Made by a program: the position numbers and the translations under genes
From: Rubritalea marina DSM 17716
GTDB lineage: Bacteria; Verrucomicrobiota; Verrucomicrobiia; Verrucomicrobiales; Akkermansiaceae
Length of the DNA stretch: 64,000 nt
Direction of reading: 5' to 3'
NCBI RefSeq assembly: GCF_000378105.1
Contig: NZ_KB899251.1
Location: 1 to 64,000, forward strand
Notes under the pieces: generated by a model
Databases searched by the model: none
The model's input: only the letters and a program-made list of their open reading frames with translations
What the model was told of the DNA's origin: nothing
In this document: positions 9,216 through 18,047 of the stretch, one piece after another
How the letters are laid out: each line of letters begins with the position of its first letter
Position numbering within the stretch: position 1 is the stretch's first letter

Positions 9216-10031
9216 TCAGATGCTGATGGATTGGACTCGAAGCTGGTGAGCAACGCAGAGCTTTGGAATGAGCGTGTTGTGTAGCGCGATGTCACCAGTG
9301 CTGTGGACGGTGGTTTGCGCGCTCCATAGCTTGGTGAGGTCTTGAGCTGGTGGTCGTTGGGAGAGTTTGTTAGCAGTATGTTGCGCTACCGCGGCACCTG
9401 TGTCGAGGATCCTGATGTGATTGGGTATGTATGCGCGAATCGATTCGCTTAGAAATGGATAATGCGTGCAACCTAGGACGAGGGTGTCGGGGTTTTGCTC
9501 CACGATTGGCTGAAGGTAGTGCGCGATCGCAGCCTCCACCTCGGCACCTTGGGTGATACCTTGTTCGACAAGTTCCACGAACTTTGGGCAATCTTGGGTG
9601 ATTAGGGTGTGACCAGCTGGGGTGATCCATTTGTCAACGAGCCGGAGGAATTTATCACCAGCGAGGGTTGCGGAGGTGGCTAGCACTGCAATGGTGCCAT
9701 TTTGGGTGAGTTTGCTGGCGGGTTTGAGGGCTGGTTCGAGACCGATAAAGTCGATCTGAGGATGGTTTTCGCGGAGTGCTGCAATTGCGTGGATGGTGGC
9801 GGAGTTGCATGCCACGATGATGGTGCTGGCTCCACGCTCCATGAGATGTTTTGCTACGGCTTGAGTGCGCTGGCGAATTTGCTCGGGTGACTTGCTCCCG
9901 TATGGGCACCACGCAGAATCTGCGACATAGTGGAATGCATGGTGTGGGAGAATCTTACGCAGCTCGAGTAGCACCGAGAGTCCGCCGACTCCGGAGTCCA
10001 AGACGCCAATGGATGGTTCTGACTCGGTCAA
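9216..10031 (-). CDS. murI: Glutamate racemase
   Basis: Cofactor-independent racemase giving D-glutamate for peptidoglycan (the substrate of MurD, also in this window). Visible: LDSGVGGLSVL at the N-terminus, the first catalytic cysteine in ACNSATIH, and the second in LGCTHYPF. Length is 271, normal. The start appears to be TTG at 10031. The only nearby ATG (10050 on this strand) is out of frame, and residues 8-20 already match the family N-terminus. It lies 31 bases downstream of the small DUF2314-like gene and 62 bases upstream of rhlE. Confidence 0.93.
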   Translation of the reverse strand: MTESEPSIGVLDSGVGGLSVLLELRKILPHHAFHYVADSAWCPYGSKSPEQIRQRTQAVAKHLMERGASTIIVACNSATIHAIAALRENHPQIDFIGLEPALKPASKLTQNGTIAVLATSATLAGDKFLRLVDKWITPAGHTLITQDCPKFVELVEQGITQGAEVEAAIAHYLQPIVEQNPDTLVLGCTHYPFLSESIRAYIPNHIRILDTGAAVAQHTANKLSQRPPAQDLTKLWSAQTTVHSTGDIALHNTLIPKLCVAHQLRVQSISI

Positions 10032-10062
10032 GGTGCTGTGGTGTTGTCATGCTGGCAAGCGA

Positions 10063-10422
10063 TCACTCGCCACGCCAGATGCTAATAATGTGCTCTGGGT
10101 GGAAGGTGAGTTCGTCTCCAGGCTGAAGGATTTTGGTGTAGAAGGGTTCGTTATCAAGGAAGCCAGTAATGAACCCTTGGTCGGTACTCGTCACTACCGC
10201 CCACATGTGCTCGGCGTGGTAGGATTTACCTTTCACTTTGAGCGGTTCGCGGTAGTGGAAGATGAGTTTTACCACATCGCCTTCACCCACTGCGTAGCGT
10301 TGTTCATCACTGGGTATAGGCTCATTGATGACGCCATGATTTTCCCAGTTAGCCACTTCGACGGCTTCGAGTTCGTAGCCTTCTTTTTCAAGTGTGGCAT
10401 ATGGGTATGGCTCTTCGCTCAC
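10063..10422 (-). CDS. Small DUF2314/YegJ-like protein
   Basis: A 119-residue soluble protein starting with GTG at 10422. Its second half (EHMWAVVTS, then GFITGFLDNEPFY, then GDELTFHPEHI) resembles the DUF2314 pattern of W.EV...G...GxLxNxP....GD.v.f....I. No biochemical role is established for that domain, and the match is from memory of the pattern. It has no signal peptide, cysteine cluster or membrane segment. It sits between hemE (16 bases upstream) and murI (31 bases downstream), so it is probably co-transcribed with both. Confidence 0.55.
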   Translation of the reverse strand: MSEEPYPYATLEKEGYELEAVEVANWENHGVINEPIPSDEQRYAVGEGDVVKLIFHYREPLKVKGKSYHAEHMWAVVTSTDQGFITGFLDNEPFYTKILQPGDELTFHPEHIISIWRGE

Positions 10423-10438
10423 AGCGGACTATAGGAGG

Positions 10439-11464
10439 TTAGCGGTATTGGGTGATCGTTTCGATCAATGCCGCCATGTTTTCAGGCTTGGCAGATGGGA
10501 GAATGCCGTGCCCGAGGTTGAAGATATGGCCATTCTTTCCTCGCATTGAGTCGAGGAGGCGCGTGGCCTCAATGCGGGTGCGCTCCGCGGTGCCGTCGAG
10601 GATGGATGGGTCGAAGTTCCCTTGCACGGCAATGCCTTCAGGTAACGCTGAGTGGAACTGAGGGAGGTCAACAGTCCAGTCGACTGAGAGAACCTTGGCT
10701 CCAGCGGCGATGAGGCTAGTGGAGTGGTGGGCCATGCCTTTGGCATAGATGATGATTGGGTAGTCCGCTGGCATTGCGTCGATGACCTTTTGCATCCACT
10801 TCACTGACATTTCGTGGTAATCACAGGCTGAGCAGAATGCGCCAGCTGAGTCGAAAAGCTGCAGTGCATCTGCACCGTGGGCAATTTGCATTTTGAAGAG
10901 GTCGATCAAGGCAGTGGTCACTTTTTCCATGAGTGTCTCGAAGAGCGAGCGATCTTCATAGAAGAGGTGTTTGAGGCGAGAGCAATTTTTGAGCGAGCCA
11001 CCTTCAGTCATGTAGGCCGCGAGTGTCCATGGTGATCCGCCGAATCCGAGTAGCGCTTTGTCCATTCCCATCGTGGCGCGGATGGACTCGAGGGCTTTAC
11101 CCATGTAGAGAAGCTTGTCGCCTGTGTTTTTCTCATCGAGTGCTTCAATTTGTTCTTTTGTCTCGAGGATGAAGTCCATGCCGATACCTCCGCCATCGCG
11201 GAAGTGGTATGGCTGGCCCAATGCTTCTGGGATGACGAGGATGTCAGAGAAAAGGATTGCGGCATCGAGGTCATAGCGGCGGAGTGGCTGCATGGTGACT
11301 TCGGTGGCGAGCTCTGGAGACTTGACCATTTCGGTAAAGCTATAGGATTCCTTGAGCTTGCGGTACTCCGGTAGGTAGCGACCTGCTTGGCGCATGATCC
11401 ACACGGGGGGGCGTTCGAGTGAGCCACATTGCACGGCGGTAAGGAATCGTTCTCTGCTGTTCAT
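10439..11464 (-). CDS. hemE: Uroporphyrinogen decarboxylase
   Basis: Removes four carboxyl groups from uroporphyrinogen III to give coproporphyrinogen III in haem synthesis. The N-terminal substrate-binding signature RPPVWIMRQAGRYLPEYR is intact at residues 18-35, with the conserved Arg pair and the Asp in FSDIL. GHGILPS near the C-terminus is also typical. Length is 341, normal. ATG at 11464 matches the family start. Haem supply matters here because the neighbouring island encodes two tetraheme cytochromes. It is probably the head of a hemE-DUF2314-murI unit. Confidence 0.97.
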   Translation of the reverse strand: MNSRERFLTAVQCGSLERPPVWIMRQAGRYLPEYRKLKESYSFTEMVKSPELATEVTMQPLRRYDLDAAILFSDILVIPEALGQPYHFRDGGGIGMDFILETKEQIEALDEKNTGDKLLYMGKALESIRATMGMDKALLGFGGSPWTLAAYMTEGGSLKNCSRLKHLFYEDRSLFETLMEKVTTALIDLFKMQIAHGADALQLFDSAGAFCSACDYHEMSVKWMQKVIDAMPADYPIIIYAKGMAHHSTSLIAAGAKVLSVDWTVDLPQFHSALPEGIAVQGNFDPSILDGTAERTRIEATRLLDSMRGKNGHIFNLGHGILPSAKPENMAALIETITQYR

Positions 11465-11514
11465 GAGTTCTTAGTAGGGTAATCGTTGTGGGGGTAAAGA
11501 AAATAAGGAATTTG

Positions 11515-14115
11515 TTAGTCTTCCCAGATCATATATTTCATCTCTAGGTCTCGGGCACGTTTGGCATAATTTTGAGACTCGGGGCCTCCTGCATTGGCTA
11601 CTTTTTTCGCGACCGAGACGGCGGCACGGAAGTTTTGTTGTTTTTCGAGTAAAGCTAGGGCCTTGAAGCCGCAGCGGTAGAACCATTTCCATTCTTGGGA
11701 TTGGCCTTGTTGGTGGGTGGCTTCTTCATTGATCACTTGGTAGTAGGCATCGAGGGCGTCTTGATCTCTGTCCATGTTTTCGAGGGTTTGACCCTTCATG
11801 TAATGGATTTGGTTACTCCACGCTTGGGGCAGATCTTTCTGTTTCAGGAGCTGAGTGTAAATCGCGAGTGCTTTATCGTAGGCTGCGCTGGATTCGCTAC
11901 CTTCGGTATAATGTGCTGTGGCTAGCAATAGGCCAATTTCTCTTTGTTGGGGGACTTCCGATTTTGGGTTGTAGGCTTTTTGGAGTGAGGACTTTGCTTC
12001 TTCTGTGCGGTTGGTATCTAGCAAGATTCTAGCTTGTTGGATACGAGCTTCCGTGGAGAGTGCGGATTTCGACTCGATGACGTTTTGGAAGAGATCCACA
12101 CTTTCATTGAGGGATTGGGGAGTCCCTTCGAAGCGGGCGGCCATGGCGGCATAGTAGATGCAGAATGGTGCGAGTGGGCTATCAGGGTTATCATCCGCAA
12201 GTTTGGTGAGGAGCTGACGCGCCTTATTATGTTCGCCATTTCTGTAGAGAGTGAGGCCTTGCTGCATGGTGAATTCGTCTGCATGCGGCGACTCCGGGAA
12301 GAGGATGAGGAAATTGTCTAGGGCTTCAATTGCTGCATCCCAGTCCTGTTGTTGCGTGTGAAGTAAGTAAGCCGCGCGTGTGTAATCGGTGTATTGCAAT
12401 TCGTTCAATGCTGAGCGGTCGACACTGTCGAGCAGTGCTTTTGAAATGATGGGGTCGATGGGGGGCTGACTGATGCTGATAGAGGCTAAGGCAATGCGGG
12501 CATTGACACTCTGCGGGTGTTGGGGGTGGTGGATCAGAAAGGTGTTGAGCGCCGAACGGGCTTCGGGGTGTTCTTGGTGAGCTAGATAGAGTGCGCGCTC
12601 GACTTCGAGTTGGATCGCGAGTTCGCGGTCACTGATCTCATTTTGCTTGGCATCAAATGCGGCAAGATCTGCATTTCGCAGGGCTGCGAGTGCGAGATTG
12701 AATTGGGCTGCGTCTGCGATGGTTTGTTGAGGTGCTTGAGTGGCCAGATCGAATGCCTGCATGGCATCCTCGTAGTTTTCGGACTCAACATTGAGCAATC
12801 CAGCGATGAATCCAGCGCGGGTAAGGATTTCGCGGTTTGCAGGTGAGGGCTGGGCTTGGGCCATCTTGGTGAGGATTGCCAAGGTGATCCGTGCGTCATC
12901 TTTGTTGTCTGCGAGTAATTGCAAGCGTGCTGATTCGAAGACTGAGGGCATGAATAGTGAGTGCTGCGGCGCGAGGAGCCGGAAGGCTGTGAATTCAAAT
13001 TGTGCCTTTGAATATCCGTCTGCGGTGCCGGCATCAGCGCAATGTTTTGCATAATAGTACTGAGCGAGAGCTTGAAGGTCAGGGCTGATCGTGCTGAGTG
13101 CTGCAGGTGGAGAGAAGGGGTTGATGGTGGAATGGGAAATGACTGCTAGTGGGAAGCCAATTACCGTTTTTGGGTCGCGCCCAGCCCATGTTTGGAGTTG
13201 TTTAAAGAATCGATCATCTTCATTTGCTCCAGTGTCACTCCAGGCACTCAGGCGTTCAAACGCAAGGCTATTGATGTCGGCATTCTGGTGTTTTTTGATG
13301 AAATTGATAAGCCCAATCTTTGCTTCTTGAACCTGGCCGGCTGCGTGGCGTGCGTCGGCGAGTCCGATCAGAGCAATACCGTAGAAGCGCGAATTGATTG
13401 GTTGGTCGGCATTGAGGTAGGTGGAGAATTGAGCGATTGCCTCGGTGAATTGTTCGCTTTGCAGTGAAATTTGCGCGTCGAGTAATGCCTTGATTTGCGT
13501 TGTCGCAGGATGGTCGCTCGGAAGGCTTGCGAGGTTTTTCTTGGCTCGTTTCAGTTTACCTTCTTCGATGTAGAGCTCGATCAAGGCAGTGTTGGCCTTG
13601 AGTCGGGTTGCCGCATTGGAGGACTTGGCTGCTTTCTGGAAGTTGTTGATCGCATCCTGGCTGCGGCCTACGGCTGTCTGCAGATTGGCGAGGCTCAAGG
13701 TGGCTTCATCGCGGTATTTTGAATCGTCACCTAGCATCTCAAAATGTTTGATTGCTTGGCGGTATTGCCCTTGTGCGGCGAGTGCGTGAGCCATCCAGAA
13801 GTTTTTCTCGGGATGTTTTTCAAAAAACTTACTTCTCAGTGTGATGAGCGCTTTTTCTGGTTGGTTTGCACGAACCTGAGCCTCTGTGAGGCGGTAGAGG
13901 ATTTCACGGTTTTGTTGGTCGCTGAGCTTGCGTACTTTGTATGCTTCTTCGAAGCGTTTTACGGCTAGCTCAGGGAGGTGGTCAGCGAGTGCTTGGATGC
14001 CAAAGTCATAGGCGGGGATTTCCTGATCGAGAGATTGCTCTTTTTTAGGAGCTGCCACGGATGCGTTAAGAGCCGCAAAGGCGATGGTGATGATGATCGT
14101 GGCAGTGATACGCAT
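11515..14115 (-). CDS. Large periplasmic TPR-repeat protein
   Basis: An 866-residue protein with an N-terminal signal peptide (hydrophobic residues 4-21, likely cut after ASVAA) followed almost entirely by degenerate tetratricopeptide-type helical pairs. Examples are PEKALITLRSKFFEKHPEKNFWMAHALAAQG near 75-105 and WDAAIEALDNFLILFPESPHADEF near 590-613. TPR solenoids act as protein-binding scaffolds. The repeats with a P at the end of each pair resemble the YbgF/CpoB and BamD type used in the envelope. No enzymatic domain is visible. It lies 50 bases upstream of hemE. Orthologues with this architecture are common in Verrucomicrobia-like genomes (recollection), but no function is assigned. Confidence 0.7.
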   Translation of the reverse strand: MRITATIIITIAFAALNASVAAPKKEQSLDQEIPAYDFGIQALADHLPELAVKRFEEAYKVRKLSDQQNREILYRLTEAQVRANQPEKALITLRSKFFEKHPEKNFWMAHALAAQGQYRQAIKHFEMLGDDSKYRDEATLSLANLQTAVGRSQDAINNFQKAAKSSNAATRLKANTALIELYIEEGKLKRAKKNLASLPSDHPATTQIKALLDAQISLQSEQFTEAIAQFSTYLNADQPINSRFYGIALIGLADARHAAGQVQEAKIGLINFIKKHQNADINSLAFERLSAWSDTGANEDDRFFKQLQTWAGRDPKTVIGFPLAVISHSTINPFSPPAALSTISPDLQALAQYYYAKHCADAGTADGYSKAQFEFTAFRLLAPQHSLFMPSVFESARLQLLADNKDDARITLAILTKMAQAQPSPANREILTRAGFIAGLLNVESENYEDAMQAFDLATQAPQQTIADAAQFNLALAALRNADLAAFDAKQNEISDRELAIQLEVERALYLAHQEHPEARSALNTFLIHHPQHPQSVNARIALASISISQPPIDPIISKALLDSVDRSALNELQYTDYTRAAYLLHTQQQDWDAAIEALDNFLILFPESPHADEFTMQQGLTLYRNGEHNKARQLLTKLADDNPDSPLAPFCIYYAAMAARFEGTPQSLNESVDLFQNVIESKSALSTEARIQQARILLDTNRTEEAKSSLQKAYNPKSEVPQQREIGLLLATAHYTEGSESSAAYDKALAIYTQLLKQKDLPQAWSNQIHYMKGQTLENMDRDQDALDAYYQVINEEATHQQGQSQEWKWFYRCGFKALALLEKQQNFRAAVSVAKKVANAGGPESQNYAKRARDLEMKYMIWED

Positions 14116-14219
14116 GAGCGAACAAGTTAGGTGCTGATGGCTTTGTGGTCAATGCTGAGGATAAAGGATCCTGTAAAATTCATTTGCGAGATCGTTGTAT
14201 TTGAGGTGACTTGGGTGTC

Positions 14220-14909
14220 ATGGATCGAGAGCTCAAGCAAATTGGCACTATTCGGACGTGTTATCGCGAGAAATTTGGCGTGCCACGCCAGCCTCGGTTG
14301 GTGGAGGAAGCGTGGGGGTGGATTGAGTTCGATGGGGAATTTAATGACCCGTCCTACGTGCGTGGACTGGAGGCATTCAGCCACATTTGGTTGTTGTTCC
14401 AGTTTCATCAAGCAGATGAGCAGCGCATCAGTCCAACAGTGCGCCCTCCTCGACTCGGGGGAAACCAACGCATGGGAGTGTTTGCCACACGAGCGCCCTA
14501 CAGGCCGAACCGAATTGGGATGTCGGTGGTGGAGTTAGAGAGGGTCGAGATCAGTGCTGAGACTGGTGTTCGGCTCAAAGTGAAGGGTGTGGACATCGTT
14601 AGTGGTACACCGATACTCGATATAAAACCGTATGTCCCATTTTCGGATTCGGTACCGGAGGCTGTGGGAGGTTTTGTCAGCGGCGAGCCCGAGAGGTTGG
14701 AGCTTGAGTGGCGATGTGAAGCGCCCAGTGACTCGAGGCATCGAAGCGTCATTGAGGGCAGTTTGTCTTTAGACCCGCGACCAGCTTACCAAGGGGCTGA
14801 TGCGCGCGAGTACGGGAGTGCTATTGCGGGATGGGACTTACGCTGGAAGGTCGAATCGGGCGTGCTTTATGTACTTTCGGCTGAGTGCTCAGGGTCGTTT
14901 GATTCATGA
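14220..14909 (+). CDS. trmO: tRNA (N6-threonylcarbamoyladenosine37-N6)-methyltransferase TrmO
   Basis: SAM-dependent enzyme that methylates t6A37 in tRNA-Thr, formerly called YaeB/TsaA. The N-terminal beta-barrel is clear: IGTIRTCYREKFGVPRQP, then GLEAFSHIWLLFQFH, RPPRLGG, GVFATRAPYRPNRIGMSVVEL and VSGTPILDIKPYVPFSD. It has 229 residues, the E. coli size. ATG at 14220 is preferred over a TTG at 14211: GAGGTG at 14203-14208 is well spaced for the ATG and too close for the TTG. Its last 43 bases overlap the convergent nrfD-like gene, an unusually long 3' overlap. Confidence 0.93.
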   Translation: MDRELKQIGTIRTCYREKFGVPRQPRLVEEAWGWIEFDGEFNDPSYVRGLEAFSHIWLLFQFHQADEQRISPTVRPPRLGGNQRMGVFATRAPYRPNRIGMSVVELERVEISAETGVRLKVKGVDIVSGTPILDIKPYVPFSDSVPEAVGGFVSGEPERLELEWRCEAPSDSRHRSVIEGSLSLDPRPAYQGADAREYGSAIAGWDLRWKVESGVLYVLSAECSGSFDS

Positions 14910-16186
14910 GCTTTTGAGTCATTGAGTGCAGCTTTCTTCTGTGGGTAGTGATCGCGCGCTTCACCAGTGAAGATAGGAATGGCAACCTTTAGCAGGAGGG
15001 TGTAGATCATCAAGCCTCCAGCCCAGACGCCCGCCGTTACCTTCCACTCCATCAAGCTGGGGATGTACTCAACGTATTCGTGGAGGGTGGATGGGATGAA
15101 CCCCGGAATGATCAATCCCATGCCTTTTTCGATCCAAATCCCCACAAAAACCAGGACACAGGCGATGTCTAGCGTGCGCATGTGATTCTCAAGCTTGGGG
15201 CGTAGTAGTAAAATGGCCGCAACCACCACAAAGATGGTGGAGGTCCAGATCCAAGGCACTAGGGCATTGAGCCCGTGTGATCCAAAGTAGAGGTATTTAG
15301 CTGCAGTGGCGTGTGATCCTCCGGTGTAGAACTCGGTGAAAAGTTCTGACACGAGCATGACGAGATTGATCCAAATCGTGACACGCATGATGCCCATGAG
15401 GGTTTTGATCGCTCCTGCTCCAACGGGCATGGAGGTCAGGCGTTGGATGAGTTGTAACACCAAAATGATGAATGCAGGGCCGGCGCAGAAGGCAGTGGTG
15501 AGAAAGCGCGGTGCTAACAGCGCTGTATTCCAGAAAGGGCGTCCGCCTAATCCACAGTACAGGAAGGCGGTGACGGTGTGAATTGAGATAGCCCAAGCGA
15601 TGCTGATGAATACGAAGGGGATGTAGAGCTTGGGATTTGGAGTTTCACCTAAGAAGCGTTTGTAGAGTAGGTAGCCACAAATGTGCAAGTTGATCAAGAG
15701 GTAGCCATTGAGGACGAGCACATCCCAGGTCAACATGGAGATGGGCCAGTTGAACTTACCAATCAACGGAAACATGTGCCAAAACCTGTCGGGTCTTCCG
15801 AGGTCCACCACCACAAAGAGAATACACATAATGATCGCGGCAATGGCAAGAAGCTCGCCAATGATCACGGTGTCATGCATGTCTTTATTTTTGTAGAGAT
15901 ACGCGGGGATCACCATCATCACGCCGCCGGCTGCGAGTCCTACGATGAAGGTGAAGTTGGCAATGTAGAGCCCCCAAGAGACGTGGTCGCTCATGCCTGT
16001 GCCAATCATGCCATCTCGCACCTGAATCGCCCAAGCATTGGCTCCGACTAAGGCAATGCATGTGAGGAAAATCATCCAAGCATAGAATGTCCAAGAACCT
16101 TGTGTGCATAGCTTTAGCGCCAAGAGAATAAACCTGGGAAAGGAGCGGTAGTGGAACTTGGCGTCATGTTTCGGTTGGTCAGCCAT
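14867..16186 (-). CDS. NrfD/PsrC-type membrane quinol oxidoreductase subunit
   Basis: A 439-residue polytopic inner-membrane protein with roughly nine to ten hydrophobic helices. It begins after a short charged N-terminus (WTFYAWMIFLTCIALVGANAW, then DHVSWGLYIANFTFIVGLAAGG). The latter is the characteristic NrfD/DsrP/HmcC entry. Such subunits exchange electrons between the membrane quinone pool and a partner 4Fe-4S protein, and carry no haem. It is the last gene of cytochrome c - FeS protein - NrfD, all on the minus strand with gaps of 44 and 55 bases. It diverges from the nap genes, so its likely job is quinol oxidation for nitrate reduction; the direction of electron flow is inferred. Confidence 0.85.
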   Translation of the reverse strand: MADQPKHDAKFHYRSFPRFILLALKLCTQGSWTFYAWMIFLTCIALVGANAWAIQVRDGMIGTGMSDHVSWGLYIANFTFIVGLAAGGVMMVIPAYLYKNKDMHDTVIIGELLAIAAIIMCILFVVVDLGRPDRFWHMFPLIGKFNWPISMLTWDVLVLNGYLLINLHICGYLLYKRFLGETPNPKLYIPFVFISIAWAISIHTVTAFLYCGLGGRPFWNTALLAPRFLTTAFCAGPAFIILVLQLIQRLTSMPVGAGAIKTLMGIMRVTIWINLVMLVSELFTEFYTGGSHATAAKYLYFGSHGLNALVPWIWTSTIFVVVAAILLLRPKLENHMRTLDIACVLVFVGIWIEKGMGLIIPGFIPSTLHEYVEYIPSLMEWKVTAGVWAGGLMIYTLLLKVAIPIFTGEARDHYPQKKAALNDSKAHESNDPEHSAEST

Positions 16187-16241
16187 AGGTGTGGGGTCTT
16201 TTCGTGGGTGGAAATAGCACTGCGAATGCGCTCTTGGGGTC

Positions 16242-17216
16242 TTATTTGTCGAAGAAGTAGAAGAAGTTTGGTTTGGTGCCCAATTCTTCTTTCAGAACAA
16301 AGACGCGCTTGTTTGCTAGTACTTTGCGGATGTCAGAATTGGGATCGAGCAAATTGCCGAACACGCGGGCACCGGTTGGGCAGGCTTCAAGGCAGGCAGG
16401 CATCTGCCCCTTGCGTGTGCGGTGGAGGCAAAAGGTGCACTTTTCCATCACTCCCTGCGGTCTTACGCGATTGCTTAAGTAGCTTTGATTTGGGTTGATT
16501 TCTTCTTTGGGGATTTGCGGTTTTTCCCAGTTGAAGCGTCGTGCGTGATAGGGGCAGGCAGCTTCACAGTAGCGACAGCCGATACACCAATTGTAGTCGA
16601 CAACGACGATACCGTCTTTTTCTTTCCAGGTGGCTTCCACTGGGCAAACGTCGACACAGGGTGGGTTGTCGCATTGCTGACATTGCACGGGCATGTAGAA
16701 TTTGTCACCGCGAGGGACCGGATGGTTGTAGTTGGCGTTGCCGTGTTCGAGATCCATCGAGCCTTTTTCCATTTCTAGAACTCGAATGTATGAATTGCCA
16801 GATGCGCGGTCGTGGTTGTTTTCGATATGGCAGGCTTCTGCACAGCGGCGGCACCCCACGCAGACACTGAGGTTGAGTGCGTAACCAAATTTGACGCCCT
16901 TCTGAGGTTTTGGTGCTGTGACTGTCACATCCGCTCCATATTCTGCTTTGGTATCGGCCTCGATTTTTTTGATGACTTCGCTGAGCTGCTTGTCGTCGAG
17001 CTCACGGTAATGCTTTTGGACAAATTCCTCAACGGATAGATCTTCAGACCATTCTGTGAGTGGCGCGAGTGCTTTGGCGAAAGCTGCGATACCGAGCGTG
17101 GCTCCAGTGGTTTTTAGCAAGGTTCTGCGGTCGAAGAGTTTGGAGTCGCTGTTGTCGCCGCCTCCACTGTTGCAACTGCAATTGCCTCCGCAGCCTCCTG
17201 ATGATGATGAGCTCAT
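16242..17216 (-). CDS. Tat-exported 4Fe-4S electron-transfer subunit (NrfC/DsrO-like)
   Basis: A 324-residue ferredoxin-like subunit with a twin-arginine signal (FDRRTLLKTTGATLG, Arg30-Arg31), so it folds in the cytoplasm and is exported. Four cluster motifs follow: CVGCRRCAEACH, CQQCDNPPCVDVCP, CIGCRYCEAACP, and CTFCLHRTRKGQMPACLEACP. The last has the wide spacing typical of NrfC, DmsB and PsrB proteins. This makes four 4Fe-4S clusters linking the quinone site of the NrfD-type subunit to a haem partner. Ahead of the Tat motif is an odd Ser/Gly-rich stretch with three cysteines (C9, C13, C15). It lies between the tetraheme cytochrome and NrfD genes. Confidence 0.9.
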   Translation of the reverse strand: MSSSSSGGCGGNCSCNSGGGDNSDSKLFDRRTLLKTTGATLGIAAFAKALAPLTEWSEDLSVEEFVQKHYRELDDKQLSEVIKKIEADTKAEYGADVTVTAPKPQKGVKFGYALNLSVCVGCRRCAEACHIENNHDRASGNSYIRVLEMEKGSMDLEHGNANYNHPVPRGDKFYMPVQCQQCDNPPCVDVCPVEATWKEKDGIVVVDYNWCIGCRYCEAACPYHARRFNWEKPQIPKEEINPNQSYLSNRVRPQGVMEKCTFCLHRTRKGQMPACLEACPTGARVFGNLLDPNSDIRKVLANKRVFVLKEELGTKPNFFYFFDK

Positions 17217-17260
17217 GGGTTTTTTAGTGCTGATAGGGTTATTGGTGAGGTGATTGGTGA

Positions 17261-17896
17261 TTAGTGCTGGGAGGGGAGTTTGCTACCTTCGCGAACCTTT
17301 GGCGGGAATACGGGCATCACTTTGGGGTAAGCCGGGGCGTGTGCGGAGTGGCAGTCTGTGCAGGTGTTTCTCTGGCGTGGGCCTTTACTGAGATCCCAGT
17401 ATCCAGTCATGCCGCCATGACTGCCATCACGGTAACTACGGTATTGGGTGCCGTGGCATTGTGCGCAGAGTTGGATGGTTTCTGAAAAGGGGATGGATTC
17501 GCCGTTGGCGAGCCTGAGTGATTCATAGTCATCTGGGTTGTGACAGCTCACGCAGTTCATGCCCCCATGGGCATAGTGTAGTCCTTGATGGAATTCGTGT
17601 AGTAAGGCCCCATTGTTGAGGGTGAGATTAGGTTCTTTGCTAGAGTGGCAGGTGTTACAGCGCACTCCTATGGGGTTGCCCGCTTGGTCTTTGCGGCCCG
17701 AATCGACAAATGGCAGAGAGGGTGTGGAGTTGATCGTGACTGGGTGCTTCGGAGCATTAGGATCCCATGGGGAGTCTGAGTACTCGTGCGTGTCATCCGG
17801 CTCTGGAGCGTAATAGATGACGCCGCCTACGAGTGCTGCGATAATCAATGCGATCGCACACCCAATGCAGGTTTTGTAAAGAAGGTTTGTGTTCAT
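17261..17896 (-). CDS. Membrane-anchored tetraheme cytochrome c
   Basis: A 211-residue cytochrome with an N-terminal hydrophobic anchor (about residues 9-29) and four CXXCH haem sites: C80-H84, C115-H119, C144-H148 and C179-H183. It matches NapC/NrfH in size and anchoring, but the conserved sequence around their haems (FCxSCHEM, CxDCHVP) is absent. I therefore call it a separate c3/c7-like type. ATG at 17896 is used; a TTG one codon upstream also opens the frame. As the first gene of the three-gene module it probably passes electrons between the periplasmic iron-sulfur protein and NapB. Distal ligand histidines are plentiful (HEFH, HYAHGG, DGSHGG). Confidence 0.85.
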   Translation of the reverse strand: MNTNLLYKTCIGCAIALIIAALVGGVIYYAPEPDDTHEYSDSPWDPNAPKHPVTINSTPSLPFVDSGRKDQAGNPIGVRCNTCHSSKEPNLTLNNGALLHEFHQGLHYAHGGMNCVSCHNPDDYESLRLANGESIPFSETIQLCAQCHGTQYRSYRDGSHGGMTGYWDLSKGPRQRNTCTDCHSAHAPAYPKVMPVFPPKVREGSKLPSQH

Positions 17897-17919
17897 CAAA
17901 CGAGGTGGATGATTAGGCC

Positions 17920-17932
17920 GCTATACTATAGC
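17920..17932. promoter_or_regulatory. Palindrome in the nap/NrfD-module intergenic region
   Basis: GCTATACTATAGC is a perfect 13-bp palindrome in the 151-bp gap between the divergent tetraheme cytochrome gene (starts at 17896) and napD (18048). Read either way it contains a TATA(C/G)T-like -10 hexamer, 24-30 bases from the cytochrome start. It could be two back-to-back -10 elements or an operator. No clear FNR or NarL site is seen in this gap. Regulatory function is inferred from position only. Confidence 0.35.
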
Positions 17933-18047
17933 ATTCACTTCGTATCATAGGCGATTTAATTTATGTCTTGCAAGTGGTAAATGGATACATTTTTTGATTG
18001 CCTAACATTGAGGGTGTGATGTAGCTTTATGCGATTGTTTTTGTGTT

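Noticed and set aside
10029-10050. ATG upstream of murI as its start
   Set aside because: It is out of frame with the conserved murI sequence by one base; the TTG at 10031 is the only in-frame option close by.
17980-18020. TTGATTGCCTAACATTG as an FNR site upstream of napD
   Set aside because: Only the left half matches TTGAT; the right half does not match ATCAA.
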